Shown piece by piece: positions 1 through 10,672 of a stretch of DNA of 64,000 nucleotides; within the stretch, counting starts at the first letter, position 1; every line of letters begins with the position of its first letter. Under the pieces are notes generated by a model. It was not told the origin of the DNA, did not search any database, and saw only the letters and a list, made by a program, of their open reading frames with translations. Position numbers and translations under genes: made by a program. The stretch is from NCBI RefSeq assembly GCF_019703515.2, contig NC_059382.1, positions 15,293,001 to 15,357,000 on the forward strand, written 5' to 3'. The stretch is from Myxocyprinus asiaticus (Eukaryota; Chordata; Actinopteri; Cypriniformes; Catostomidae).

Positions 1-619
1 ATACTGTCAACCAAATGTCCAGCAGTGAAGGGGTGCAAAATCTGGTGTGAAATTATTACATTTTCTGAAAAATGCATGGATTTTCTATGAGTCATATGAG
101 TTTATTAATATTCAGTTTGCAGTAGATTTATTACTTTTTTCAAGACCCATTTTCAGTGGTCCAATTTCAATAAACACATTTGCGAAAGCCTATTGCATAT
201 ACAGTATGCGGTATATATTAATGCTTAATGTCTGTGTCATTTTATTAAACACAATCTGCAGAATGGTACATCTTTGTGTACACCAACAGTGGCAGAGACA
301 AACACATAGAGAGATGAGTATACACACTTACACAGGCAGACACATGTGAATGCATAAAAACACAGAGACACACAAATGCGTGCTTCCCCCATAAGCCTCC
401 CACTGGTTTGCAGGGCACCTGGTGAGGAGCAGGTTAATAAAGCAGACGGGGACATAAAAGAAAAGCAAAAAAAAAATGTCCATATCAAAAGTCAACAAGT
501 TTCACAGCCACCAAACACCACACAGATGCCTTTTTGACTCTCTGTGATAGAGAAATGCATATGCATGAGGTAAGCAACTTTTGATCCCAAACAAAGTAAA
601 GCTCTGGCTTATGAAGATT

Positions 620-870
620 GTGAGAGCGTTAATGACTTCTTCATTTTAAGCCCGCATAAGAAAGGCAGATTCCCCATGCTTGTAGTCCATGAGAATATTT
701 AATACCGTTATTAATCATTTTTAATCCGTTTGCTTTTAATTAAGAAACAGCATGTTGCTGTCCTATCAGCGCGTGCCAGGGTGCAGATTAATTGTAGCTT
801 AAGATAGCTCGCCATGATTGGTGTAATGTATTAGCTAACAAGAAGCCGGCTTCTAAAGATATTTGTACAC
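620..870. other. Possible conserved non-coding block
   Basis: The block has homeodomain-style TAATTA/ATTAAT cores (TTAATCCG, TTTTAATTAAG, GATTAATTG, TGTATTAGC) between GC-containing stretches, with no microsatellite, no transposon terminus and no usable open frame. That texture is common in vertebrate developmental enhancers. This is a pattern impression only; no alignment was possible. Confidence 0.25.
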
Positions 871-1748
871 TACCTTGGGAACTTGGCACTACTCCAGGGC
901 CTCTTTCTCTCCCTCCCTCCCTCTTTCCATTCTCCCCTCCTCCCTTTCTTTCTCTCCTCATGTCTTCTTCCTAGCACGGCTCCCATTTGAAGGCTAGTCT
1001 GGAGTACTGGGGACGCTTCTATCATCTCAGCATGCTGCTTTATTTGTGCCTGCATTACCACGCTGCCAGTCACAACTTCCCAAAGCAAGAGATGATACTG
1101 AGGAAAAAAATATAATTTTTTTCTGACAGATTTGAGGGATGGACCTAGTCAGCCTGGGTTCTGCCCTACTGAGGCCCCTGGGGTAGGACACCTAGGGAGG
1201 TGACTTGGGAAGAGTTAGCTGGAGTTCATCTGAGGTGTCGAATACATCAGTTATTCATCTACACCTCCGTCGGGGGTGGGGGGGATTGTGGCTCAGGGCA
1301 GGGTGTTAGGGGCTGGTTGGCATTAGTATCTGGCCTGGATAATGCACCTTGGGCTGAATAGACTCTCAGGGAACAGAGACGGTATCTAAGGTTTTCTGTA
1401 TGGGGCTAAAGGACAAATGGCAGCTATACTGTTATTGGAAATTTACAGTCCAGAAATACAAAAATTCTCAAATCTGAAACCTGGAATGTAATAGCTACAT
1501 AATTACATGTGAACAACACATTTATAAGCCAGGCTGTTGTTTCAGAATGATGTTTACTCTTTTGAGTTGATTTATTATTTAGAAAAAATAAAAAGAGACT
1601 GAACACCACTCAGAGCAAACGTGTGTGAAGACGAAAAGTACAGAGGCTTCAGGTTATCAAACACTTGATTACTTTTATTCAACCAAAATAAGGTTTTTGT
1701 GTAATAAAAAGAAAAACAAGCTGGAACCATGGTCAGCTATTCCCTAAT

Positions 1749-1752
1749 GTTT

Positions 1753-1785
<33 letters not shown>

Positions 1786-1813
1786 GTTTATTTGTTTGTT
1801 TGTTTGTTTGTTT
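1749..1813. repeat. (TTG)n then (TTTG)n microsatellite
   Basis: About eleven TTG units run directly into about seven TTTG/TTTA units. The step from a triplet to a quadruplet motif suggests one extra T was fixed and then amplified. Confidence 0.9.
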
Positions 1814-2239
1814 AACTGACACTGTTGTGCCTATGCTATGTGTTTCTTCTGTGACTCTACAATGACATAAAGCAAGAAGTGCAGCACTTGTTGCGGAAAG
1901 CACCAGAATCCAATGAAGATGAATGAGAAACAAGTGTGTAAAAGATAGCTATATATCACAGATTTGAATCACAATACACTAGAAAAAGAATGGTAATATT
2001 TGTATATCGCTATACATATATCAAATATAATTTTGTATAGTGAGGTCCCTCACACCCCTGTTATCCAGTTTTCCCCTGCACAAAAGCCAAAGTTTGAGTC
2101 CAGTCTGGTTCCAGCATCCTTGCTTATCCATACTTCTATTTCCACTGTCTCACTCACTGATACCCATCTACAGACTGGTGTCTGGCGAGAGCTCCATTGC
2201 TTTGGGCAGGCAATGTATTACTATCACTCTGATCAATCA

Positions 2240-2560
2240 GAGAGTAAAAGGGCTCGATGTGCGCTGACGGGAGGGCGGGTCGGTAATTTGGTATATGAAT
2301 GAATAAATAGATGGATATTTCCAGCGCTAATCTCTCAGATGAAAATACTTCTCTTGTGTGAAGAAACCCATTGTGTGTGATGAGAGTTTGATTGGATGTC
2401 TCCCCTGGGGCGCACTCTCCATTAGCTAAGGTGGTATAACAGGTAATCAAGAGATAATTAAAAGGCTTCACTAGTACGCAAGCCGCTGGGAGGGGCAGAG
2501 TTTGTCGGGGAGCGTTCGAAGGAAGCAGAAATTGCATGATGCACTCACAGTGACAGGTCT
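2240..2560. other. Possible conserved non-coding block
   Basis: Balanced composition with motifs such as CCATTAGCTAAGG, GGTAATCAAGAGATAATTAAAAGG and AATTGCATGATGC (an octamer-like ATGCAT core). Open frames on both strands (plus 2000-2302, minus 2154-2537) have no recognisable domain and are probably chance. A regulatory element is the better guess, but conservation could not be tested. Confidence 0.25.
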
Positions 2561-3482
2561 CGAACCATAGTCTACAGAGAAAAAAAACCCTTACATGTAT
2601 TTACCAGCCTCTTTAACAGATAATACCTTTGTTAAAACTTCAAGGAACTTTTGGCTTTCCTTTTATTAAATGTGCCATCTGAATTTGATTTATAAATACA
2701 TTCGCAGTCAAGTCTTCAACTGCATATTTCTTTGAATGCCCCCAGAACTGTCAAAACTTTCGATAGATAAACAAGCGCAGATGTCTCATAAAAGCAAAAG
2801 GAAGCTATTTTCTTGGTCATTGTGGAATCATTGTTAACACAAGGGTAATGCCAACACAAAATGTGTAAATGTGTGCCGATATTGATTATTTAGAATGACA
2901 TCTGCAGATTCCAGTAGTTTGGTGGTTCTGCTTTTTTATGCTACCTTGTTTCAAATCACTGATAAATAGTTACACAACTTCAAAAGAAATATAAATAATA
3001 ACTTTATTCTCAATGTCTCGAAATGTGTGAGAGAGAAAAAAAGCATATTGTTAACATGCTTGACTTACATTAACTAAATTCTGAATAGTCCCTCGTTAGG
3101 CTCACATTGAATTGGTAAGATTTGTTAACTTTTTGAGACATTTTCTTACAAACACAGCGTAAGTTGTAGGCTAATTGTAATTGTAATGGCCACTTTGATA
3201 ACATTTATGATAATGCTAAATGATATCCAGTATGAGTTTAAAAGAACACATCGGTTTGGTATTGATGAGGGGGTATCTGAGCCCTTCTGGTGGGGCTGTG
3301 GGGTACATAACACAAAAGGTTTGGGGAACAATGCTTCAAGGCATATAGGTTCACATAAACATGTACTTTCAGAATGCTGAGCCATGACCATGAGAAGATC
3401 ATGACCATCTTATGGTAGAAGATTCTTTACTATACACAAGAGGAGAGAGAAGATATCATCTTTTCATTTTTTTGGACTCAAG

Positions 3483-4906
3483 ATGGCACCGAGTATGACT
3501 GCTGCGTTGCGAGCTCTGACACAACATTGCAGTTTTTTGTTTGTTTTGTTTACAATTCTTATGTTTTTTGTCTTGGATGTTGTCTGCTTTATTGTCTACG
3601 ACAGACAAACACTTTTGGACATTGGTTCTGCAATTGCACACCATAAACCGGACTTCAAATTCCTCAGTGCCGACCCACTGTTTACGAACACGCAAACGGA
3701 GCCCTTTGTCTGGGCAGCCTGGCCGCGGAAATGCAGAAGGAAAAGGGGAAGGAGGGCCGGCGTTCTCATCAGAGTAAGACGCCGTGACAATTGACCCCCA
3801 CTACCCAGTATTCTACTGGCAAATGTCTCTGGACAACAAGCTCTGCGAGCTGAGAGCACGGATCTCTTTCCAACGAGAGAAGAGGGACTGCTGCATTATC
3901 TGCCTTACAGAAACTTGGATGTCTGCTGAGATTCCAGATTCAGCCTTCGAACCCGTGGGGTTCTCAGTGGACCGAGCGGACAGAGCGAAAGACCTCTCAT
4001 GTAAAAGCAGAGGTGGTGGTGTATGTTTTATGATCAACAAATCCTGTTGTGATCAGAGGAACGTACATTCTATCAAGTCTTTCTGCTCTCCTGATCTGGA
4101 ATTTCTCATGCCCCTGTGTCGACCATTCTGGCTACCGAGGGAATTCACAGCGGTCATTATCACTGCTGTGTACATCCAGCCACAAGCCGACACAGACCGG
4201 GCACTCAAGGAACTGTATGGGAGTATAAGTGAGCAGGAAACCGCACACCCTGAGGGTCATTGTGACCGGGGACTTTAACAAAGCCAATTTCAAATCAATC
4301 CCACCAAAATACCACCAACACATCACTTTCAACACACAAGGGGACCGGGTTTTGGACCATTGCTACTCTCCCTTCCGGGATGGCTACAAATCCCTCCCCC
4401 ACCCACCATTTGGCAAATCGGACCACTCTTCCATTCTGCTTCTGCCCACTTACAGGCAGAAACTGAAACAGGAAGCACCCACCCTCAGAACGATCCAGTG
4501 CTGGTCGGACCAATCAGATTCTACGCTACAAGACTGTTTTGATCACGCAGACTGGGAGATGTTCCGGTACGCCTATGATGACGACATCGAGGTGTACACT
4601 GATAGCGTAACGTGTTTCATCAGAAAGTGCATAGAGGATGTTGTTTCGACCAAAACAATACGGATCTACCCCAAGCAGAAGCCATGGATAAATAGCGATG
4701 TTCGTGCAGAACTTGATGCGCGGACCTCCACTTTTAATTCCGGGAACGTGGAGGAACATAAACAAGCCAGTTATGCACTCCGCAAAACTATCAGAGCAGC
4801 CAAATGCCAGTACAGGGACAAGATTGAAGGACAGTTTAACACCACCAACTCTAGAAGCATGTGGCAGGGAATTAATATCATCACGGACTTAAGAACTCCG
4901 CCGTGA
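3483..4906 (+). pseudogene. LINE endonuclease region (broken)
   Basis: The apurinic/apyrimidinic-type endonuclease of the LINE, spread over three frames (3483-3794, 3784-4278, 4229-4906), so at least two frameshifts are present. Visible motifs are LTETWM (the catalytic Glu), RGGGV, YIQPQAD, the GDFN box near 4273, and GKSDHSSI near 4417, which carries the terminal catalytic Asp-His pair. After the endonuclease comes the usual linker (KPWINSDVR near 4680) that leads into the RT. The enzyme would nick target DNA for target-primed reverse transcription. Confidence 0.8.
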
Positions 4907-5337
4907 ACACCGCTGCCTCTCTCCCGGATGAGCTAAATACATTTTATGCTCGTTTCGAGGGAAATAACACCGCCCTCGCGGAGAGAGCTCTCGCGGCCGA
5001 CACTAGAGAGGTTGGTTCACTCTCTGTCTCTGTAGCGGATGTAACCCGATCCATCCGACGGGTGAATATCCGTAAAGCCGCAGGTCCAGACGGCATTCCG
5101 GGCCACGTCGTCAGAGCGTGCGCGAACCAACTGGCTGGTGTTTTTACGGACATTTTCAACCTTTCCCTCTCCTTGTCTGTGGTCCCCGCATGCTTTAAAA
5201 CGTCCACCATTGTGCCTGTACCAAAGCAATCCAAAATCACTTGCTTAAATGACTGGCGTCCTATTGCTCTGACCCCCATCATCAGCAAATGCTTTGAGAG
5301 GCTAATCAGAGAGTACATCCGCACTGCACTTTATTAA
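4903..5337 (+). pseudogene. LINE reverse transcriptase, N-terminal piece only
   Basis: A 144-codon open stretch carries the RT entry region: LPDELNTFYARFE, then RKAAGPDGIPGHV, then FKTSTIVPVPK and NDWRPIALTPIISKCFERLI (RT blocks 1-2a). The frame stops at 5337 where 3' UTR-like sequence begins. No fingers-palm core, YxDD or thumb is seen. The complete domain in this family is several hundred residues, so most of it was lost in one deletion. Confidence 0.8.
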
Positions 5338-5740
5338 TCTTACACTGGACTGTCATAAATTATATTCTCTCTTAACAACACACTGGCAACTGACTATCAA
5401 CCCGACAGCCTGAATGTCAATACAATACAATACAACCTACTGTATATTTTATATATACTATATATACTATTTTTATTGTATAATGTGTATTGTATATTGT
5501 GTGTATTGTATACTGTACATTGCATATTATATATTATTATTTGTATATTGTGTTGTGTGTAATTATGTGTATATTAGATATGTAAATTGTGTTGTGTAAA
5601 TCTGATGTTTATTGTAAATTGGTATATGTCTCATCACTGTCATGACTGCTATGTTGCTCGGAACTGCACCCAAGACTTTCACCCACTGTTGCACTTGTAT
5701 GGTTGTGTGACAATAAAAGTGATTTGATTTGATTTGATAT
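5338..5740 (+). repeat. LINE 3' UTR and tail
   Basis: AT-rich low-complexity 3' UTR with many TATATTGTGT-like steps, then a more conserved stretch (5620-5710), an AATAAAAG signal and a (TTTGA)n-type tail. It matches, in reverse orientation, the fragment at 36543-36806. Confidence 0.75.
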
Positions 5741-6050
5741 GGCTCACATTCATGAAGCAAAAGAAACTAATTATCACTTATTTGATACTGAGGACATTAG
5801 CTGTTTGATAGTGACTAGAGATCGGCACAGATACTCACATGGGCACACAGGGGTGATCACTCCAATGAGGGTTCATTGGGTGAATTTGACCGAATGGGAC
5901 CGCCTGTCTGCTCAGTCAGCCATAGAGATGATTTTTAAAAATACTGTATATCAATGTCTATTTTCTGGTCAGTTTGTCTTAGCTGTAAAGATTGCTTGTG
6001 CTTCCTGAGAGCCAACAGAACAAATACTTAATGACAGGGAGAGAAGGAGC

Positions 6051-6100
6051 AAAAAAAAAAAAAAAAAGAGAGAGAGCGAGAGAGAGAGAGAGAGAGAGAG

Positions 6101-6156
<56 letters not shown>
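6051..6156. repeat. (A)n then (GA)n microsatellite
   Basis: A run of about 17 A is followed by about 45 GA units with a few interruptions. Purines are on the plus strand. Confidence 0.95.
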
Positions 6157-6158
<2 letters not shown>

Positions 6159-6230
6159 TAAAACACAAAAATGTCAGAGGACACAAGACTCATTTTGGAC
6201 TGTAAACAGATAAAAAAAAATAAAAAAGAT

Positions 6231-6524
6231 TTAAAAGGAGTGTTCACCCCAAATGAATGAATGAAGAATGCTATCATCATTTACTCACCCTTATAAATGA
6301 CTTTCTTTCCTTTTCCATGGAACACAAAAGGAGATGTCAGTATCAGTCACCAATCACTTTCATTGCATCTTTTTTCAATACAATGAAAGTAAATGGTGAT
6401 TGTGGCTGTCATTCTGCTTAACATATCATTATAACAAGAAAGATGAAAAGTTATAAGGGTTTGGAACAACAAGAGGGTGAGTAAATTATGATAGTTTTAA
6501 TTTTTGGGTGAACTATTCCTTTAA
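6231..6524. mobile_element. Inverted-repeat MITE (Angel-like), diverged
   Basis: Starts TTAAAAGGAGTGTTCACCCC and ends GGGTGAACTATTCCTTTAA, which are inverted repeats of each other. Internal stem landmarks are CATTTACTCACCC on the left and GGGTGAGTAAAT on the right, with a central hairpin around CTTTCATTG/CAATGAAAG. This is a widespread cyprinid foldback family with TTAA at both ends; the name Angel is from memory of teleost inverted-repeat elements and is tentative. Confidence 0.8.
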
Positions 6525-6805
6525 TAAGTGGTAAAGTTTCCTCTGCAGCAGTGCTATGTTGGCTAAACCATGTTCGTCCAACCAAACAGTCCTCATAGGT
6601 TTGTGCAGTGTGGAGAGAATGACCCTAAATGCCCTTTAAGTATCTAATCAGCTCAGTAATTACCTAAATGACCTCAGGCCTGAGAATCACTTGAAATAAT
6701 TATGAATTAGGTGGCAGGGAAAGGAACCCTCCATCGGGGAGAATCAAGCAGGGAAATATCCTAGTTGGAGGCAGTCCTTCATGCGGTATTTTCCCATCGA
6801 CATTC

Positions 6806-7100
6806 TCAGTAAAGACACTGACATGAACACAGAGAGGGTGTGCAATGGCTAAACCCGTCTGTGTAGCGCATGATCATTGAGTGAAAATGTTCCGCTATAC
6901 CCCCCTCCTCACCCCGCTCTGACGACTGACAGGGGCCCAGCGAAACGATAAGCCCCGAGGCCCAGGACCACCTTAATGCGGCCCTGGTTGGGGTGTATGG
7001 TTCCATGAACCTTTAACATCTGTTAAACCTTCCCATTCCACAAAAGGTTCTTTTAGTGCCAAAAGGTTCTTTAGACCATAAAAAGGTTCTTCACACTCAG
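6806..7100. repeat. Dispersed repeat fragments
   Basis: Near 6915-6990 there is a GGGCCC/GGCCCTGG-rich piece that resembles the end of a common fish DNA-transposon family. At 7000-7100 the motif AAAGGTTCTT recurs at least three times at about 20-30 bp spacing, which is the texture of another dispersed teleost repeat. Boundaries are not clear. Confidence 0.4.
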
Positions 7101-7789
7101 TAATCTCATATAATGTGAATTTTTTTTAAACTGGTGGAAAGCTTGTTCACTGCAAATTAATGGTGTTCTTTCAATGAGATCTGTCTTTGATGAACATTCT
7201 CAAAATGTTATCAACATTATTCATTAGTGAAACATTATTTAAATATTACGACATTATATTCTACTACATGTGTTCTTGATTTATCACAGTTTTTAACATA
7301 ATTTGTGTTTCTGTTGAATAAATGAACGACACAATTTTAATGCACTTTTTTAATATTTTATAATATATAATAATATTTTTTATTGGTTAGACCATTTTTC
7401 CCCCCTGATTGACCAAATAAATAAACATTTATTTAGGATATTGAACAAGGAACAAAACATTTATAATTACTTATATTCATGGTTATTACACAGTTTCACT
7501 TTAAAGAAAACAGCATGTAAAGCTGAAGTGGAATATAAATAATTAATGATAAATAAGGAAGTAAAGAAAGAAAGAAAAAACAAATAATTAAGTACAGTAT
7601 TGATCACTTCACAATTAGTCAGTAAAGCTATGACAAAACCCAAAATTAAATATTAAAAAAATATTCAATAATAATAGGTATTATTCTCAATATAATGATA
7701 TAAAGTGATTTATTTTTTTATTTTTATTGTTAATCAATTTCAAAGACTTTTGAGATCCATATCCATTTCCCTTATGACTCAATACACTT
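7101..7789. other. AT-rich gap, no gene seen
   Basis: Strongly AT-rich sequence with short homopolymers and ATAA/TAAA runs. No open frame or transposon terminus could be supported. Confidence 0.6.
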
Positions 7790-7910
7790 GGCACTGCATT
7801 TGCTAACGCATGTGGGGAGTGTCCTTCCACACGACCTATTTGAAACCTCTCTACAATAATGCCAATACTCTAATATTGGCTATAGTGTTTGAGCGCGCAA
7901 AGCTGTTCCC

Positions 7911-7918
7911 TATAAAAG
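7911..7918 (+). promoter_or_regulatory. TATA-like box of DIRS fragment E
   Basis: TATAAAAG lies about 370 bp upstream of the first gag-like codons and just after a GAGCGCGCAAAG stretch. The DIRS terminal repeats of copies A-C also carry TATAAAAGG, so this is probably the element's own promoter. Confidence 0.4.
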
Positions 7919-8198
7919 CAGGCGCGCAAACACCATTCCTCAGAATTTTCTTCCTTCAAGACAGCGAATCAGCTCTCATCTAGAAGCCCTCTACTGCTTC
8001 GCAGACGACTACACGAGTCAGAGGGCGGGATCTTCATGGCAATGAAAAGACTCTCCGCATCCCTGCAGTGTTCCGTGAACATCACTCCGCCTCACCGCTT
8101 GATGCTTTGCTGGTGAACAAGCCATATCAGCACCCTGATTCCCCGCAGCGCTTCGGCAGGAGTTGTGTATCCTTATAAGCAATTGTATATTGTTATAT

Positions 8199-8258
<60 letters not shown>

Positions 8259-8259
8259 A
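8199..8259. repeat. Palindromic (TG)n(TA)n(CA)n microsatellite
   Basis: About nine TG units, about eleven TA units and about nine CA units form a near-perfect 60-bp inverted repeat that can extrude as a hairpin. It sits inside the DIRS leader/gag start. Confidence 0.95.
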
Positions 8260-8276
8260 GAGTCGCTTACGTGTTC

Positions 8277-9640
8277 ACGTCTTTTTAAAGATGTTGTTCC
8301 GTAAGTGTTCCTTGCACGAGAGGCACATCCCGCCATCAGATCACCATGATCTGCATTGGGCCGCACCCACGCACTGTCTGGGCCGCACCCACGCAGACTC
8401 AGCTCTCATGGAGACAGACTGCCCTCACTGTGAGGTCATGAGTCTCAAGATGCTTTGCTCACAAATCGCCATCGTTCTGAGGGACGATTCAGCCTCCAGC
8501 ACCCTCCCACCCACCTCTGCTGTGACACCCGAGGGATCACATGAGGAGGCACGGTGGGGCCGTGAGGTCGAACAGGATGAATTTGAGGTGATCCTCATGC
8601 CAGCACATGCCTCACGAGCCACTCAATCTGGCCCTCGCACAACCTTGTCTCGTTCTGCAGTTCTGACGCTGGGGATGATGACGATGTCATGTCTCTCGCT
8701 GCAACAGGCAAGTGGTTAGTGAATGACACTACCACCCCTTCCCCCAGTGAGGGCGAGGAGCGGGTACACGCCACTGACAAGGAGATGATTCACGTCCTTT
8801 CAAGGGCGGTCTCCTTCAGAGGAACCTTCACAATCTCAACTTGATGAATGGTTCCTACATTCCGGATGCCGTCAAGCGACTGCGTCCTGTAGATCTGCCC
8901 CATTCTTCCCTGAAGTTCATTACAAACTGTCAAAATTGTGGCACGCGCCCTATTCAGCTCACCCGCGCAGTGATTACATCCTCTCTAATGTGGATCACAG
9001 GGAAGAAAACGTTTATGCCTAATTACAACCCAAAAGAGGCAGTAGCGGCACATCTCTGCCCGGCGAGTAGCAGGGCATGGAACTCACACCTCGTTCATCT
9101 TTCTAAGTCATGTCGACTAATGTCTGCACTGGCTGGAAGAGCATACTCAGCAGCAGGCCAAACTGGTTCAGCACTCCACGCGATGACAGTGTTCCAAGTT
9201 TTCCAAGCTAAGTTCCTCAAACAAATGGATGGCTACAATCCAGAGACATTCAAAGAGCACCGCACTGCTACGGATTTAGCACTGCAAGCCACAAAAGTCA
9301 TTGCACAAGCCATTGGCAAGTCAATGAGCATCCTGGTGTCTTCGGATAGTCACATCTGGCTGACCGTCATGAAATGCGTGAATGGGAAAAGCTGCTCTAT
9401 TTGATGCTTCGTTGTCTCCAGCTGGCCTCGTCGGAGGCTCTGTGAATAGAATTGCTGAGCGCTACGTCACGACTCAGCAACACTCACAAGCTATGAGACA
9501 TTTTATGCCAAAACAAAGCAGTACTTCATCAATGGCTCATTCCCGCTCTGTCTCGGTCCAGTGCCTGGCAAAAACTCCACCCCAGCTGCCTCAGTGCTGC
9601 CAAATGTCGCCGCCGAGCCACTGGTAAAGCCACGCAAGCT
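8277..9640 (+). pseudogene. DIRS gag-like ORF (broken)
   Basis: The frames 8165-8719, 8841-9404 and 9382-9627 together resemble the gag of fish DIRS elements. Near 8370-8440 a Cys/His-rich segment reads CLGRTHAD then DCPHCE, matching the DGSC(T/P)HCE segment in the other copies here. Near 9045-9200 come HLCP, the AYSAAGQTGSALHAM helix, then LALQATKVIAQAIGKSMS, also shared with B and D. Frames are interrupted at 8719 and 9404. Gag would package element RNA; no nucleic-acid-binding activity can be shown from sequence alone. Confidence 0.65.
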
Positions 9641-9654
9641 GTGACCCAAACAAA

Positions 9655-10604
9655 GGTATTTTGAGTGGAATACATCACATGGTCATACCGAGTCTTGCCG
9701 GAAGTATGTCAAGGGGGAGCAGTTTCTACAAAGCATGGCGACCGGGGGCAGAATGGCCTCCTGTCTGGGAAACAATTTTGCGGAAGATATCACATGGGGT
9801 TGCCTTCGGGGAACCAGCACATGTGGAGCACCTGCCTCAGTACAGGGGTTCATTAGCGCACATACTGGGCTGGTCAGTGAGTTTCTCCGCAAACTCAGCT
9901 GCCAGAGGGCTAAGGAGGAAAGTCATCCATGGATCACAGTCTGTGAACATGACTGGGAGTCAAGAGCGCACGTCTTCAGCTCAAGGGATGGGAAAGGCGC
10001 TATGCGCAAGCGGTACACCCAGCTAGTTTGTCCCGGAACTTACCTGCTTGTGCCTGCCAATACACGGGACGAGACCGGCTCAACCCGGATATTGTAGAAC
10101 CTCGCAAAAGTGTTGGGTGTTGCATAAATGACAGCATGCAGTCTTTTGTAATAGTTGTCTATGAGGCCCCAAATTCTTGCAGGTGGTAGAGCTGCCCATT
10201 CATTTTGGCAAAATGTTTCCAGGTCATGCAAAGTCTTTGGTCATCTTGCATGAACTGCACATTTGAGATCTCACCAGAGTGGCTCGATGATATTAAGGTC
10301 AGGAGACTGTGATGGCCACTCCAGAACCTTCACCTTTTTCTGCTGTAACCACTGGAGGGTCAACTTGGCCTTGTGCTTAGGGTCATTGTCATGCTGGAAA
10401 GTCCAAGAGCGTCCCATGCGCAGCTTTCATGCAGAAGAATGCAAATTGTCTGAGTGTGTCCACCACTGAGGATGCCATATGCCCCAGGAGCCTCTGAAAG
10501 AGTTTCAGTGGAACTGCTGTCTTCCGCCTGAACGCCTTCAGACAGTTCAGCACAGACTGTGCGCGCTTGTTCCTGAGGCGCGCCGTCATCGAGACTGAGT
10601 CCAA
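9655..10604 (-). mobile_element. DIRS fragment F with an internal Tc1 piece
   Basis: On the minus strand, 10604-10471 is a piece of DIRS RT (LDSVSMTARL, FQRLLGHMASS), 10124-10040 is the recombinase tail (ATPNTFARFYN) and 9655-10040 is the DIRS 3' UTR that matches 31848-32340 of copy B. Between RT and recombinase tail lies a Tc1/mariner transposase fragment. Most of RT, all of RNase H and most of the recombinase are gone. Confidence 0.7.
10119..10440 (-). pseudogene. Tc1-like transposase C-terminal fragment
   Basis: Minus-strand translation gives [15 protein letters not shown], then [15 protein letters not shown], then CQNEWAALPPARIWGLIDNY, the standard order of the Tc1 DD34E catalytic core end and C-terminus. 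A stop follows EPLW (near 10275). The N-terminal DNA-binding domain and the first catalytic Asp are absent, as are the terminal inverted repeats. The remaining piece joins the DIRS recombinase tail in frame. Confidence 0.85.
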
Positions 10605-10605
10605 C

Positions 10606-10606
10606 T

Positions 10607-10668
<62 letters not shown>
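10606..10668. repeat. (AT)n microsatellite
   Basis: About 30 AT units followed by TTTA repeats, directly abutting the truncated end of DIRS fragment F. Confidence 0.95.

Positions 10669-10669
<1 letters not shown>

Positions 10670-10672
<3 letters not shown>

Larger units (their letters stand above)
1..3420. other. Non-repeat flank, no gene recognised
   Basis: No open frame here resembles a known protein; the longest are short and lack domain features. The stretch holds a polypyrimidine patch near 895-960, a microsatellite at 1749-1813 and two balanced-composition blocks (about 620-870 and 2240-2560) listed separately as possible conserved elements. The remainder is ordinary AT-rich intergenic-type sequence. 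Confidence 0.6.
3430..5740 (+). mobile_element. CR1/L2/Rex1-like LINE, internally deleted
   Basis: A non-LTR retrotransposon of the Jockey-superfamily type. It has a 5' start near an AAGATGGCACCGAG context at 3481, an endonuclease region, the beginning of a reverse transcriptase, then an abrupt switch near 5325-5340 into a 3' UTR that ends in a GTGACAATAAAAG signal and short TGATT repeats (5710-5737). The palm-domain core of the RT, including any YxDD box, is absent, so the copy cannot be autonomous. The same 3' end recurs antisense at 36543-36806. The clade is inferred from protein texture. Confidence 0.8.
7790..9650 (+). mobile_element. DIRS-like retrotransposon fragment E (5' end and gag)
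   Basis: The 5' part of a DIRS-type tyrosine-recombinase retrotransposon on the plus strand: a promoter-like leader with a TATA box at 7911, then gag coding sequence to about 9640. RT, RNase H and recombinase are missing in this orientation. At about 9650 it meets a second DIRS fragment that points the other way. Its leader differs from those of copies A-C, so it belongs to another subfamily. Confidence 0.65.

Noticed and set aside
2154..2537. 127-codon minus-strand frame as a host exon
   Set aside because: No domain, no clear splice sites in frame, and an overlapping plus-strand frame of similar length. Chance is more likely.
3784..4040. Minus-strand frames across the LINE endonuclease
   Set aside because: They are reverse shadows of the LINE coding region, which carries the recognisable motifs on the plus strand.
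5969..6280. Minus-strand 103-codon frame with long Leu-Ser runs
   Set aside because: It is a translation of the (GA)n tract at 6067-6156. The same holds for the Leu-Ser frames at 20097-20464, 39356-39619, 53956-54234 and 58085-58621.
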